From: Caldithrix sp964468415
Lineage (GTDB): Bacteria; Calditrichota; Calditrichia; Calditrichales; Calditrichaceae
Direction: 5' to 3'
Assembly: GCA_964468415.1 (NCBI GenBank)
Contig: CAYXUS010000170.1
Location: 1-15,019 of the forward strand
DNA: 15,019 nt
Shown here: positions 1-7,324 of the stretch, piece after piece
Layout of the letters: each line of letters begins with the position of its first letter
Position numbering within the stretch: position 1 is the stretch's first letter
Notes under the pieces: generated by a model
The model's database searches: none
The model's input: the letters and a program-made list of their open reading frames with translations, nothing else
What the model was told of the DNA's origin: nothing
Made by a program: the position numbers and the translations under genes

Positions 1-732
1 TTTTTGCCAACATTCGGTGCGAATTTCAGCTGGCAGCACACCCAACTTTACGCCTCGATAGGACGAAATGTGCGCATCCCCGGATTTAATGACTTGTATT
101 GGGTGCCGGGTGGAAATCCTGCGCTACGTCCGGAACGGGCATTGAATATGGAGACCGGGATCCGACAAAACATTTTATTGGGACATTGGCTGGCAGAAAC
201 AGAAATAAGCATCTACCGCAACAACGTGAGCGACCAAATTCGTTGGCTTCCGAATTACAACGGCATCTGGACACCGAAAAATTTACAACGCATTCGGAGT
301 ACGGGAATAGAGTTGGAGCTACATTTGGGCCATGTAAACGGAAAGCACAACCTTGCTTTTAATTACTCTTTCGGCAAAAGCCTTAAAGACGCACCCGACT
401 TTACCGGAGATGCGACCGTGGGAAATCAGGTCCCGTTTTTACCTCAGGAACAATGGAATTTACATTTACAAAGCGGATGGTCTGTGGTACAAATTAAATT
501 TACGGCTCAACACACAGGCTTTCGCTACACCGATTTTTCCAATAATCCGGCCCATATTCTGCCTTCGTTTACAATTTTTTCAGCCGGTTTACACGGGGTG
601 TTTAAAACCAAATTTCTGCAACTCATCCCGGAAATCGAAATAGAAAACATTTTAAACAAACAGTACCAAATTCTTCCGGGCTATCCGTTGCCGGGAAGAT
701 ATGTCCGATTGAGTTTTACAATTAAACACTAA
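1..732 (+). CDS. TonB-dependent receptor, C-terminal part (BtuB-like by context), 5' truncated
   Basis: This is the last 243 residues of an outer-membrane beta-barrel receptor; the frame is open to the left edge, so the plug domain and most of the barrel lie outside the window. The barrel signature NPALRPERALNMETGIR (about residues 39-55 of the visible part) matches the conserved GNPxLxPExxxxxExG segment of TonB-dependent receptors, and the end (ENILNKQYQ, then GYPLPGRYVRLSF) is the usual last-strand pattern of BtuB/FepA-type barrels. The final residue is His (FTIKH), where many barrels end in an aromatic residue. The family imports scarce ligands such as corrinoids, siderophores or sugars using TonB energy. 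The substrate cannot be read from this fragment; cobalamin is inferred only from the BtuG-like and BtuF-like genes that follow on the same strand. The TTG at position 4 is internal, not a start. Confidence 0.9.
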   Translation, partial: FLPTFGANFSWQHTQLYASIGRNVRIPGFNDLYWVPGGNPALRPERALNMETGIRQNILLGHWLAETEISIYRNNVSDQIRWLPNYNGIWTPKNLQRIRSTGIELELHLGHVNGKHNLAFNYSFGKSLKDAPDFTGDATVGNQVPFLPQEQWNLHLQSGWSVVQIKFTAQHTGFRYTDFSNNPAHILPSFTIFSAGLHGVFKTKFLQLIPEIEIENILNKQYQILPGYPLPGRYVRLSFTIKH

Positions 733-914
733 TTAAGTGGAGGGCCTGTTACTATTACTTTTAACTGTTAAAAACAGGGGAACGGGGTAAACACCCCTCG
801 CGCTAAACCTGGCAACGGCCTGATTAGAATCGGGTAATGGCCGATTGCCCGAAACCATTTTACCCGATCTTTAACAACTCAAAACAAAACGAAAAATTAA
901 CGAAGGAGGATTAG
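733..914 (+). promoter_or_regulatory. Structured spacer with competing helices (possible cis-regulatory RNA)
   Basis: The 182 bases between the receptor and the propeller lipoprotein hold several perfect helices. CCTGTT (745-750) pairs with AACAGG (773-778). GGGGT (784-788) pairs with ACCCC (793-797) around a four-base loop. CGGCC (816-820) pairs with GGCCG (839-843). ATCGGGTAA (829-837) pairs with TTACCCGAT (860-868), but also as ATCGG (829-833) with CCGAT (841-845), so the last helices exclude each other or form a pseudoknot. The helix ending at 868 is not followed by a T run, so a simple terminator is unlikely. The stretch GGGGAAC then the GGGGT hairpin faintly recalls the GGGAA/P4 region of cobalamin riboswitches, but the CCCGCnACTGT and GCCACTG boxes are not found. 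The ribosome binding site AAGGAGG (903-909) ends the spacer. The structure is seen; regulation is inferred. Confidence 0.4.
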
Positions 915-1976
915 ATGACACGTTTGTTTCTGGCTATTTTACTGATTTCGCTTTTCATTGTCGGCTGTCAAAAAGACCCTTCATCATCGAATGATGAAAA
1001 AAAGGTACAATCCGTAGGTGCCTTTATTGTTAACGAAGGAAATTTTACCAAAGGGAACGGCTCGCTTTCTTTTTACAGTTTTGCCGACCAGGCCGTACAA
1101 AACAATATTTTTCAGGCTGTAAATAAACGAGCTTTAGGCGACGTACCCAATAGCATGACTGTCTGGGACACCCTGGGATTTGTAATTGTGAACAATTCCA
1201 ACAAAATCGAAGTAATCGGCTTAAAAAGCTGGAAAAGTATTAAAACCATCGAAATGCCCGCCGGCGCCAGTCCGCGTAATTTGGCGGTGGTTTCTGACAG
1301 CAAGGCTTACATTACCAATTTGTTTGCAAACACGGTTGCCGTGTTAGACCTAAAAACCCTATCGCTCACACAAACCAGCATTGCGGTAGGTGCGAACCCC
1401 GAAGAGTTACTCCTTTGCGAGGGAAAAGTGTACGTAGCGAATAGCGGATTCGGTTCGGGCAATACCATCTCGGTCATCGATCCGACCTCGGACAAAGTAG
1501 TTAACACGATTAAAGTCGGAGATAATCCTACGGCATTAATGGTCGATGATGACGAAGAGCTGTATGTGTTGTGTACCGGACGCTGGCCAGCCTGGGGCGA
1601 CACAACCGACACCGGCACAAACGGTGGGGTGTACGTGATTGATCCCAAAAGCCAGACCGTGACCGATTCCATTTTGGTGACCGGCCATCCTTCGGAAATC
1701 ACCTATGCCGGAAACGACATGGGCTTTTTCTTGTTAAATGGGAATGTAGTAAGCTTTTCTACGGAAACGAATAAAATTTTGAATGCAACATTTATTAAAG
1801 GAACGTTTTCCTATTATGCCTTAGAAGCCGATCCGATTTCTCAGCAGCTTTTTGTTCTGGATGCCAAAGACTACCAGAGCAATGGCGAAGCGATCATTTA
1901 CGATTTTAACGGGCAAGAACAAAAACGATTTACCGTAGGAATTATTCCGGGAGCCGTAACCTTTGTTTACGAATAA
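915..1976 (+). CDS. BtuG-like surface lipoprotein, YncE/DUF5074 beta-propeller
   Basis: A 353-residue lipoprotein. The N-terminus is a hydrophobic signal ending in the lipobox IVGC with lipidated Cys18. The rest is repeated beta-propeller blades of the YVTN/YncE type, for example NNSNKIEVIGLKSWKSIKTI, a segment with VIDPTSDKVVNTIKVGDNP, and one with VYVIDPKSQTVTDSILV. The early segment NEGNFTKGNGSLSFY followed by NKRALGD and NNSNKIEV is the pattern of the DUF5074 lipoproteins of Bacteroidota. Characterised members next to BtuB (BtuG) sit on the cell surface and bind vitamin B12 very tightly, passing it to the receptor. Position after a TonB receptor and overlapping a BtuF-like gene supports that role. 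The start has a strong AAGGAGG at 903-909. YncE-like propellers also occur with other receptors, so the ligand is inferred and the fold is secure. Confidence 0.8.
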   Translation: MTRLFLAILLISLFIVGCQKDPSSSNDEKKVQSVGAFIVNEGNFTKGNGSLSFYSFADQAVQNNIFQAVNKRALGDVPNSMTVWDTLGFVIVNNSNKIEVIGLKSWKSIKTIEMPAGASPRNLAVVSDSKAYITNLFANTVAVLDLKTLSLTQTSIAVGANPEELLLCEGKVYVANSGFGSGNTISVIDPTSDKVVNTIKVGDNPTALMVDDDEELYVLCTGRWPAWGDTTDTGTNGGVYVIDPKSQTVTDSILVTGHPSEITYAGNDMGFFLLNGNVVSFSTETNKILNATFIKGTFSYYALEADPISQQLFVLDAKDYQSNGEAIIYDFNGQEQKRFTVGIIPGAVTFVYE

Positions 1977-2895
1977 ACTTCTTCGAAAGATATTACTTCT
2001 CTTTTTGAGCTCGATTTTTATTCTGGGCGGCTGTCAAACACAGCCTGCCCGGAATTTATCTTCTCAAAAATTCCGGCGTATTATTTCGCTTTCGCCCCAC
2101 ATGACAGAACTATTGTACGCTTTGGGGCAAGAAAAGCGATTGGTGGGGGTTACCGACTACTGTCAGTACCCGCCACAGGCCAAAGAAAAGGAACACATCG
2201 GCGGATTTTTAAATCCCAACCTGGAAAAAATTATCGCCTTGCGCCCCGACTTACTTTTGGGCGTTCCGGCCAATGCCGAGCTGGCACGCAAGCTGAAAGC
2301 CGAACATTTACCCGTAGTCATGCTCCCCAATGATCAACTAAAAGACATCTTTTTTACGATTGACTCTCTGGGGCGTTTGCTCAATTGCCAGTCCCGGGCA
2401 CGCCAATTGCAGCAAAGCATTCACGACAGTTTGAACTTTTACAAGCAAAAAGCACAGGCACTAAAGCTTGGAACGGTAAAAGCCATGCTGGTTATTGGAA
2501 GAGACCCGGGAGCAACCACGCATTTAACCGTGGTTGGTCCTCACACTTTTATCGACTCGGTGTGGGCATTTGTGGGGGGGGTAAATGTTTTTTCCGACTT
2601 GCCGGCTAAATATGCGCAGGTAAGCCGGGAGAACATATTGCTAAAACAGCCCGAACTCATCATTGAGTTTAAATTCAACCAACCCTGGAACGCAGCCAGA
2701 GATTCACTTAACAAATTAGAATGGAGTACCCTAAAAGGCATTCCCGCCGTGCAGACGGGGAATATTTTTGTACTTACCGGTAACTACACACTCATCCCCG
2801 GCCCCCGGGTTTACCTTTTGGCCAAAGACTTTTACCACATCCTGCGCAGGGTTGCTGCAAAATATCAAACGCGGGACCGCCAAAAGCAGCGTTAA
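1963..2895 (+). CDS. btuF: BtuF-like periplasmic binding lipoprotein (cobalamin/metal-chelate ABC transporter)
   Basis: A 310-residue substrate-binding lipoprotein of the helical-backbone family (PF01497). The TTG start overlaps the propeller gene by 14 bases and has GGGAG at 1949-1953, nine bases upstream, which supports this start and translational coupling. The signal ends in lipobox ILGGC with Cys24. The N-lobe has RIISLSPHMTELLYALG, VGVTDYCQYPP and NLEKIIALRPDLLLGV, the standard BtuF/FhuD/FepB motifs; DYCxYP is typical of the BtuF side of the family. The C-lobe has IGRDPG, TFIDSVWAFVGGVNVF and QVSRENILLKQPELIIE. Such proteins hand the ligand from the receptor to the BtuCD permease, which is not in this window: the next gene is convergent. 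A run of eight G (2574-2581) lies in the coding sequence. BtuF is the best call; haem or siderophore binding is the alternative. Confidence 0.85.
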   Translation: MFTNKLLRKILLLFLSSIFILGGCQTQPARNLSSQKFRRIISLSPHMTELLYALGQEKRLVGVTDYCQYPPQAKEKEHIGGFLNPNLEKIIALRPDLLLGVPANAELARKLKAEHLPVVMLPNDQLKDIFFTIDSLGRLLNCQSRARQLQQSIHDSLNFYKQKAQALKLGTVKAMLVIGRDPGATTHLTVVGPHTFIDSVWAFVGGVNVFSDLPAKYAQVSRENILLKQPELIIEFKFNQPWNAARDSLNKLEWSTLKGIPAVQTGNIFVLTGNYTLIPGPRVYLLAKDFYHILRRVAAKYQTRDRQKQR

Positions 2896-2918
2896 AAAGG
2901 AAGAGCTAAAATTCAAAA

Positions 2919-4196
2919 TTACGGGTTAATTTTGGCGAAAGCTGCATTCAATAGTGCCTGTTCGAATGCATCATTATTGGGAAAAACACGGCCAAACGTG
3001 CCCTGCCAGATGGCGGCCTTTTCCATGCACAGGTAAAAAAAGACCTTTTCATGCCACTCGGAAAAGGCCTGATACATGGTGCGAAACATGCGAATCTTGA
3101 TTGCGTCCGGATAGGTCCACTTGCCGTGCGGATCGGGAACCAATTCCATCTGCAAGATTTTGGTTTTAAAGCCGCGTTGGCGAATTTGACGCATCACCGG
3201 TTTGATCATCGTAACCGAGCCCATCGAAATAAACAAAACCGCCTGCGGATCAAAGCGACGCACAATCTCCCGGGCAATGTTCGGGTAGGCGGTTTCCCAT
3301 TCGTCGTAGTAAATCATGGGATGAAAATGGAAGCCGACCTTTACCCCCTTTTGCGCCACCTTCTCCGCCGCTTCCAGCCGTTTTTCCAGACTTACCGTGT
3401 AGTGTTCTTCGTTTTCCACAATCACCTGCGGATTCAACGACCAGGTGCATTGTACATTGGGCGGAATTTCATTTTCCAGGAAATAGCGGATGTTGGCCGA
3501 TTTGGTTTTGAATTCCAGTAAAACATTGGGATGCTGCCAGGCAAATTCCATTAGAGCGTCTAACATGCCATTGCGATTACCCCACACCAGCGAATCGGAC
3601 GATTGCCCGGTGGTAATGTGAATACGTTGTGTGGGATCGATTTCAATCGATTTTAACTTTTCTCGCAAGTCGGCATCGAACACGACGCGGTCGCTGTAAA
3701 AAGTTTGAATGGTGCAATAACTGCACCCAAAAGCGCAGGTTTCCACGGCATCGATGGTGCGCAAATTGCAGCACACGGTCTTCTCCGATGCTACCGGGCA
3801 CCAGCCAAAAATCTTTTTTGGCGTTTTCTGATCCACCAACTTGGCTTGCGTTACCTTTTCCGGCACACTGCCATGAAATCCCCGGTAGGTTTTGGGCTGT
3901 GCCTTTAAACGATGGATACGACGATTTAATTCGTTCCAGAAACGCTCTTTGGCATTGCGTCCCCGGCCTTGTTCGTCATCAATCGGGTCGCGGCTTAACC
4001 AGGATTGCAGCCCGCCTTCTCCCCACATTTGCAAATCGCGCGCAATTTCGGCTAACTGCCGAAATTCCTGAAACGTGAAATGGTAACGGTCAAAAAGCCG
4101 ATGCAAAAATTCTTGCTCCGGCTCGGGCAGCAAGGGATACAATGTGTGTTCGCAAACGGCCGAAAACTTGGCTTGCCAATCTATTTGTCTTTGCAT
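2919..4196 (-). CDS. Radical SAM protein of the spore photoproduct lyase family, divergent
   Basis: A 425-residue radical-SAM protein, longer than classical SplB (about 340). The cluster motif CAFGCSYC (Cys154, Cys158, Cys161) is the CxxxCxxC that holds the 4Fe-4S cluster. Downstream similarity to SplB is clear: LLEFKTKSANIRYFL, SLNPQVIVENEE, SLEKRLEAAEKVAQKGVKVG and FHFHPMIYYDEWETAY. SplB repairs the UV thymine dimer called spore photoproduct. Here the CTSD segment that carries SplB's hydrogen-donor cysteine reads QSSD (residues 198-201), so the classical activity is doubtful. Extra cysteines sit just before the cluster (133, 142, 143). About 120 N-terminal residues have no match I recognise. 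The ATG has only a weak GGGAT-type ribosome site. The gene ends 23 bases from the convergent btuF-like gene. A DNA repair role is possible but unproven; the superfamily is secure. Confidence 0.8.
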   Translation of the reverse strand: MQRQIDWQAKFSAVCEHTLYPLLPEPEQEFLHRLFDRYHFTFQEFRQLAEIARDLQMWGEGGLQSWLSRDPIDDEQGRGRNAKERFWNELNRRIHRLKAQPKTYRGFHGSVPEKVTQAKLVDQKTPKKIFGWCPVASEKTVCCNLRTIDAVETCAFGCSYCTIQTFYSDRVVFDADLREKLKSIEIDPTQRIHITTGQSSDSLVWGNRNGMLDALMEFAWQHPNVLLEFKTKSANIRYFLENEIPPNVQCTWSLNPQVIVENEEHYTVSLEKRLEAAEKVAQKGVKVGFHFHPMIYYDEWETAYPNIAREIVRRFDPQAVLFISMGSVTMIKPVMRQIRQRGFKTKILQMELVPDPHGKWTYPDAIKIRMFRTMYQAFSEWHEKVFFYLCMEKAAIWQGTFGRVFPNNDAFEQALLNAAFAKINP

Positions 4197-4225
4197 GAGA
4201 TCCCATTCATTTAATTTGGTTGGGA

Positions 4226-4254
4226 AATTTAGCGGTTAAAAAAGGAAGGAGCAA
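4226..4254 (-). promoter_or_regulatory. Candidate promoter of the SPL-family gene
   Basis: On the - strand, TTGCTC (4249-4254) and TAAATT (4226-4231) are exactly 17 bases apart, and the -10 box ends 29 bases before the ATG at 4196. It lies just downstream of the upp terminator, where a new promoter would be needed. The boxes match the sigma-70 consensus only partly, but the same arrangement occurs before metK and the subtilase gene. Confidence 0.35.
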
Positions 4255-4267
4255 ATTAATCCGTCCC

Positions 4268-4299
4268 AAAATAACAAGCCCGGGAAATTGGGCCCGGGC
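4268..4299 (-). terminator. Rho-independent terminator of upp
   Basis: The stem GCCCGGG (4278-4284) pairs with CCCGGGC (4293-4299), seven GC pairs around an eight-base loop. Read on the - strand it is followed by TTGTTATTTT (complement of 4268-4277). It lies 34 bases after the upp stop codon. Confidence 0.75.
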
Positions 4300-4333
4300 G
4301 CTCAGCATCATCCTGGAGCAACCGCAACGCGGT

Positions 4334-4963
4334 CTATTCCGTTCCGTACAGCCGATCACCGGCATCGCCCAAGCCGGGCAAAATATAGCCGTGGTCGTTT
4401 AATTGGCGATCCAGAGCGGCGGTAAAAATGTGCACATCCGGAAAGCGATCATGCACGGCTTTAACCCCTTCGGGAGCAGCCACCAAACACAGAAAATTTA
4501 TTTCCTTAATGCCTTGTTTCTTCAGAATTTCAATGGCAGCCAGTGCGGAGCCTCCCGTAGCCAGCATGGGATCGACTAAAATAACAAAGGTTTCATTTAC
4601 GTTTTCCGGTAATTTCAAGTAATATTCTACCGGAAGTAACGTTTTTTTATCGCGATACACCCCTATGTGCCCCACACGGGCATTGGGCAGCAACTCCAAA
4701 ATACCATCGATCATGCCCAACCCGGCACGCAAAATGGGCACAAGGGTCACATCTTTGTCCAGCACCACCCCATGCGTGCGCTCCAAAGGGGTTTCCACTT
4801 CGATCTCACTCACGGGAATGTTGCGGGTCAAATCGTACGTCATTAACATGGCCACTTCCGAAAGCGTGCGGCGAAACTTTTGCCGATCGGTTCGCTTGTC
4901 GCGCAGAACGGTAAGCTTGGCTTTAAGCAAAGGATGTTCGATAATGTGTAATTGGCGATCCAT
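4334..4963 (-). CDS. upp: Uracil phosphoribosyltransferase
   Basis: A 209-residue cytoplasmic enzyme that makes UMP from uracil and PRPP (pyrimidine salvage); the length is the family norm. The PRPP-binding loop is VDPMLATGGSA (residues 130-140). Other conserved parts are ETPLERTHG (57-65), VPILRAGLGM (75-84) and the uracil-binding C-terminal segment GYILPGLGDAGDRLYGT (192-208). The ATG at 4963 is preceded by AAAGGGAAG as ribosome site. It follows metK on the same strand, but a strong terminator lies between them, so it either has readthrough transcription or a promoter I could not identify in the 64-base gap. It ends with its own terminator. Confidence 0.98.
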   Translation of the reverse strand: MDRQLHIIEHPLLKAKLTVLRDKRTDRQKFRRTLSEVAMLMTYDLTRNIPVSEIEVETPLERTHGVVLDKDVTLVPILRAGLGMIDGILELLPNARVGHIGVYRDKKTLLPVEYYLKLPENVNETFVILVDPMLATGGSALAAIEILKKQGIKEINFLCLVAAPEGVKAVHDRFPDVHIFTAALDRQLNDHGYILPGLGDAGDRLYGTE

Positions 4964-4983
4964 CTTTCTTCCCTTTTGTGCAT

Positions 4984-5018
4984 AAAAAAATTCCCTTCGG
5001 GTTTGGCCCGAAGGGAAT
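4984..5018 (-). terminator. Strong terminator between metK and upp
   Basis: ATTCCCTTCGGG (4990-5001) and CCCGAAGGGAAT (5007-5018) form a perfect 12-pair stem with a five-base loop. On the - strand a run of seven T follows (complement of 4984-4990, sharing its first base with the stem). It lies ten bases after the metK stop and ends about 20 bases before the upp start, so the upp leader begins almost at the terminator. Confidence 0.9.
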
Positions 5019-5027
5019 GAGCGTTCT

Positions 5028-6161
5028 TTATTTTTTCAATGCTTCGACCATGTCGGTCTTTTCCCAGGTAAATTCGTCGAGCTCCCGGCCAAAATGTCCG
5101 TAAGCCGCTGTTTTACGATAGATCGGACGACGCAAGTCCAGCGTTTCGATAATACCGCCCGGTGTAAAATCGAAATGTTTTTGCACCAGTTTGGCTAATT
5201 CTTCATCGGAAATCTTCCCCGTGCCAAATGTTTGTACCATCAAAGAAACGGGCTCGGGAACGCCAATGGCATAAGCCACTTGAATGCCGCATTTTTCGGC
5301 CAATCCGGCGGCTACCACATTTTTCGCCACGTACCGTGCAAAGTAAGAAGCCGAACGGTCCACCTTCGTCGGATCTTTTCCGCTGAAGGCCCCGCCCCCG
5401 TGACTAAACACGCCGCCGTAAGTATCGACAATGATTTTACGACCGGTTAGCCCAGCATCACCCTGCGGCCCGCCAATCACGAAACGGCCGGTCGGATTAA
5501 TGTAGTAGGTAATCTTTTTACCTTTGACCATCTCCGGCGGCAAAACCGGTTTGATCACTTCCTCGATAATGGCCTCTTCCAGTTTTTCCCTGGTTACATC
5601 CGGGTCGTGCTGGGCCGAAACGACAACCTTTTCCACGGCCACGGGTTTGTCATCTTCATAGCGGATGGTAACCTGTGCTTTCCCGTCGGGACGCAAAAAG
5701 GGCAACGTTCCGTTTTTTCTTACCTGAGCCAACCGCGCCGTCAGTTTGTGAGCCAGACTAATGGGCATGGGCATTAGTTCCGGTGTTTCATTACAGGCAA
5801 AGCCAAACATCATGCCCTGGTCACCGGCCCCGGCACGATCAACCCCCATAGCAATATCCGGTGATTGCTGATCAATAGAAGTCATAACCGCGCAGGTCAA
5901 GTAATCAAACCCGTATTGCGCGTCCACATACCCAATTTCTTTAACCACATCGCGAACGGTCTTGGGAATATCTACGTAGCAATCGGTGGTAATTTCTCCC
6001 CCGACCAGCACGAGCCCCGTGGTGACAAAAGTCTCACAAGCCACCCGGCCAAATACATCTTCTTTTAGAACATTGTCCAAAACGGCATCCGAAATTTGAT
6101 CCGCCATCTTGTCGGGATGACCTTCCGTTACCGATTCGGACGAAAACAGATAATTCGCCAT
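5028..6161 (-). CDS. metK: S-adenosylmethionine synthase
   Basis: A 377-residue enzyme that forms S-adenosylmethionine from methionine and ATP, slightly shorter than E. coli MetK (384). Conserved motifs are in order: SSESVTEGHPDKMADQISDAVLD at the N-terminus, the ATP motif GAGDQGMMFGFA near residue 110 (usually GAGDQGLMFG), NPTGRFVIGGPQGDAGLTGRK, and the phosphate-binding loop HGGGAFSGKDPTKVDRSASY near 260-275. The C-terminus keeps TAAYGHFGR. The ATG at 6161 has AGGAG eight bases upstream. A 110-base gap separates it from the isomerase gene and holds a candidate promoter, so metK probably has its own transcription. I see no SAM riboswitch in that gap. Confidence 0.98.
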   Translation of the reverse strand: MANYLFSSESVTEGHPDKMADQISDAVLDNVLKEDVFGRVACETFVTTGLVLVGGEITTDCYVDIPKTVRDVVKEIGYVDAQYGFDYLTCAVMTSIDQQSPDIAMGVDRAGAGDQGMMFGFACNETPELMPMPISLAHKLTARLAQVRKNGTLPFLRPDGKAQVTIRYEDDKPVAVEKVVVSAQHDPDVTREKLEEAIIEEVIKPVLPPEMVKGKKITYYINPTGRFVIGGPQGDAGLTGRKIIVDTYGGVFSHGGGAFSGKDPTKVDRSASYFARYVAKNVVAAGLAEKCGIQVAYAIGVPEPVSLMVQTFGTGKISDEELAKLVQKHFDFTPGGIIETLDLRRPIYRKTAAYGHFGRELDEFTWEKTDMVEALKK

Positions 6162-6201
6162 TCTTTATTCTCCTACTTTCAATCTCTATCCTGAAACAAG
6201 T

Positions 6202-6230
6202 AATTTATCACTTTTTCCCGTGTTCTACAA
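6202..6230 (-). promoter_or_regulatory. Candidate promoter of metK
   Basis: On the - strand TTGTAG (6225-6230) and TAAATT (6202-6207) are 17 bases apart, ending 40 bases before the metK ATG at 6161. Each box agrees with the sigma-70 consensus at four of six positions. An AT-rich 8-pair hairpin (6249-6256 with 6261-6268) lies upstream, just after the isomerase stop, without a clear T run after it; it might be a weak terminator. Confidence 0.35.
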
Positions 6231-6271
6231 ATTTGACCTCAATTTTCAGGATTTTTTGGTAAAAATCCGCT

Positions 6272-7315
6272 CTATTCGTCCATTTTGGCCATTTCTTTTT
6301 TCAAAAAGTCCACGTGTTGAACTTCCGATGGATCCTTTTTGTAATTCAGCGCCAAATAATAACTCGTCCAATCGCCCAGCAAAATCAGACAAAACACTTT
6401 TTCCATCACGGTTTTTCCGTCGGCGTAAATATCGACCACTTCCACGCCTTTTCCCTTGATGATCTTTTTGGTCAGTTCAATGCGTTTCAGAATGCGCGGA
6501 TGCACATCTTTATTTTCCAAAAAAATTACGATAAAGTTTTTCAACAGCGGAGAATCCCATTCCCAACCGATGATTTCGTTGTGGTTCATCTCGGGGATTA
6601 CATTGTAAAAAGCCAGGGCTTTTGCTTTTTGCTGAATTTCATTCTTCCAGCTTAAAGAAACCGATTTCAGGTAGGGCGCTGTGGAATAAATAATAGGAAT
6701 TTTGTTCTGGATGGTGTTGGCCAATTCCCGGGAAAGCACGTAACCGTTCACATTGGGATAGTCGTTTCTGCGGCCAATTTCTTTTACAAACAGAATCAAG
6801 TCTTTGAGCTCGGAATCGTAATTCTCGATCAATCCCAGAGCGCCAAACAAATGGTAGACCGGAAAGAACAAATAGCCAAAAGCCTGACGCGAAGTAAAGC
6901 GCGCGGGCAATTCCAGTACCGGTAATTTGTTTTCCCCGGCGAAAGTCTTTAATGCGCCGCCGCTGGTCACGCACACAACTTGTGCACCGGTTTTCAGAGC
7001 CATGCGCGCCGCCGATAGGGTTTCTTCGGTGTTCCCCGAATAGCTCGAAGCAATAACCAAAGTGCGCTCGTTGCAGAATTTCGGAGAGAAATAGCTGCGT
7101 ACCACATCCATCGGCTTTTTCAATTGATCGAACAAAACATCGTGCAACAAATCACCGGCCAGGCCCGAGGCGCCAATCCCAAGGTACAAAATATTGTCAA
7201 TTTTATCCTTTTGCAGAGAAATTTTTGCCTTTTCGAAAATGCTTTTGCTCTCTTCGATTTGCTTGTAAAAATTCAGCAAAATTTCTTTGTACCCCGACTT
7301 ATCTACTGTAAACAT
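6272..7315 (-). CDS. Bifunctional phosphoglucose/phosphomannose isomerase (SIS domains)
   Basis: A 347-residue cytoplasmic enzyme with two SIS sugar-phosphate domains, of the PGI/PMI type first known from Crenarchaeota. It interconverts glucose-6-P, mannose-6-P and fructose-6-P. Motifs: YLGIGASGLAGD (44-55; the family more often has GGSG), SSYSGNTEETLSAA (90-103) for phosphate binding, FTSRQAFGYLFFP (140-152), WKNEIQQKAKA (223-233), whose Glu226 matches the catalytic base position, and NHNEIIGWEW (244-253), whose His245 matches the ring-opening histidine. The ribosome site AGGAG overlaps the EI stop region nine bases upstream, so it is very likely cotranscribed with the PTS genes and would feed their sugar phosphates into glycolysis. 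A plain SIS-domain isomerase is the only real alternative. Confidence 0.88.
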   Translation of the reverse strand: MFTVDKSGYKEILLNFYKQIEESKSIFEKAKISLQKDKIDNILYLGIGASGLAGDLLHDVLFDQLKKPMDVVRSYFSPKFCNERTLVIASSYSGNTEETLSAARMALKTGAQVVCVTSGGALKTFAGENKLPVLELPARFTSRQAFGYLFFPVYHLFGALGLIENYDSELKDLILFVKEIGRRNDYPNVNGYVLSRELANTIQNKIPIIYSTAPYLKSVSLSWKNEIQQKAKALAFYNVIPEMNHNEIIGWEWDSPLLKNFIVIFLENKDVHPRILKRIELTKKIIKGKGVEVVDIYADGKTVMEKVFCLILLGDWTSYYLALNYKKDPSEVQHVDFLKKEMAKMDE

Positions 7316-7324
7316 GGACTTCTC

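Noticed and set aside
733..914. Cobalamin or TPP riboswitch
   Set aside because: GGGGAAC with the GGGGT hairpin, and CTGATT then GGGTAATGG, resemble fragments of these consensus elements, but the diagnostic boxes (CCCGCnACTGT and GCCACTG; CTGAGA) are missing.
3051..3521. 156-codon + strand frame
   Set aside because: It is antisense to the SPL-family gene, whose motifs are clear, and its composition is that of a shadow frame.
6162..6271. SAM riboswitch upstream of metK
   Set aside because: The gap is 110 bases and shows only one AT-rich hairpin and a promoter-like pair; no multi-helix SAM aptamer core is visible.
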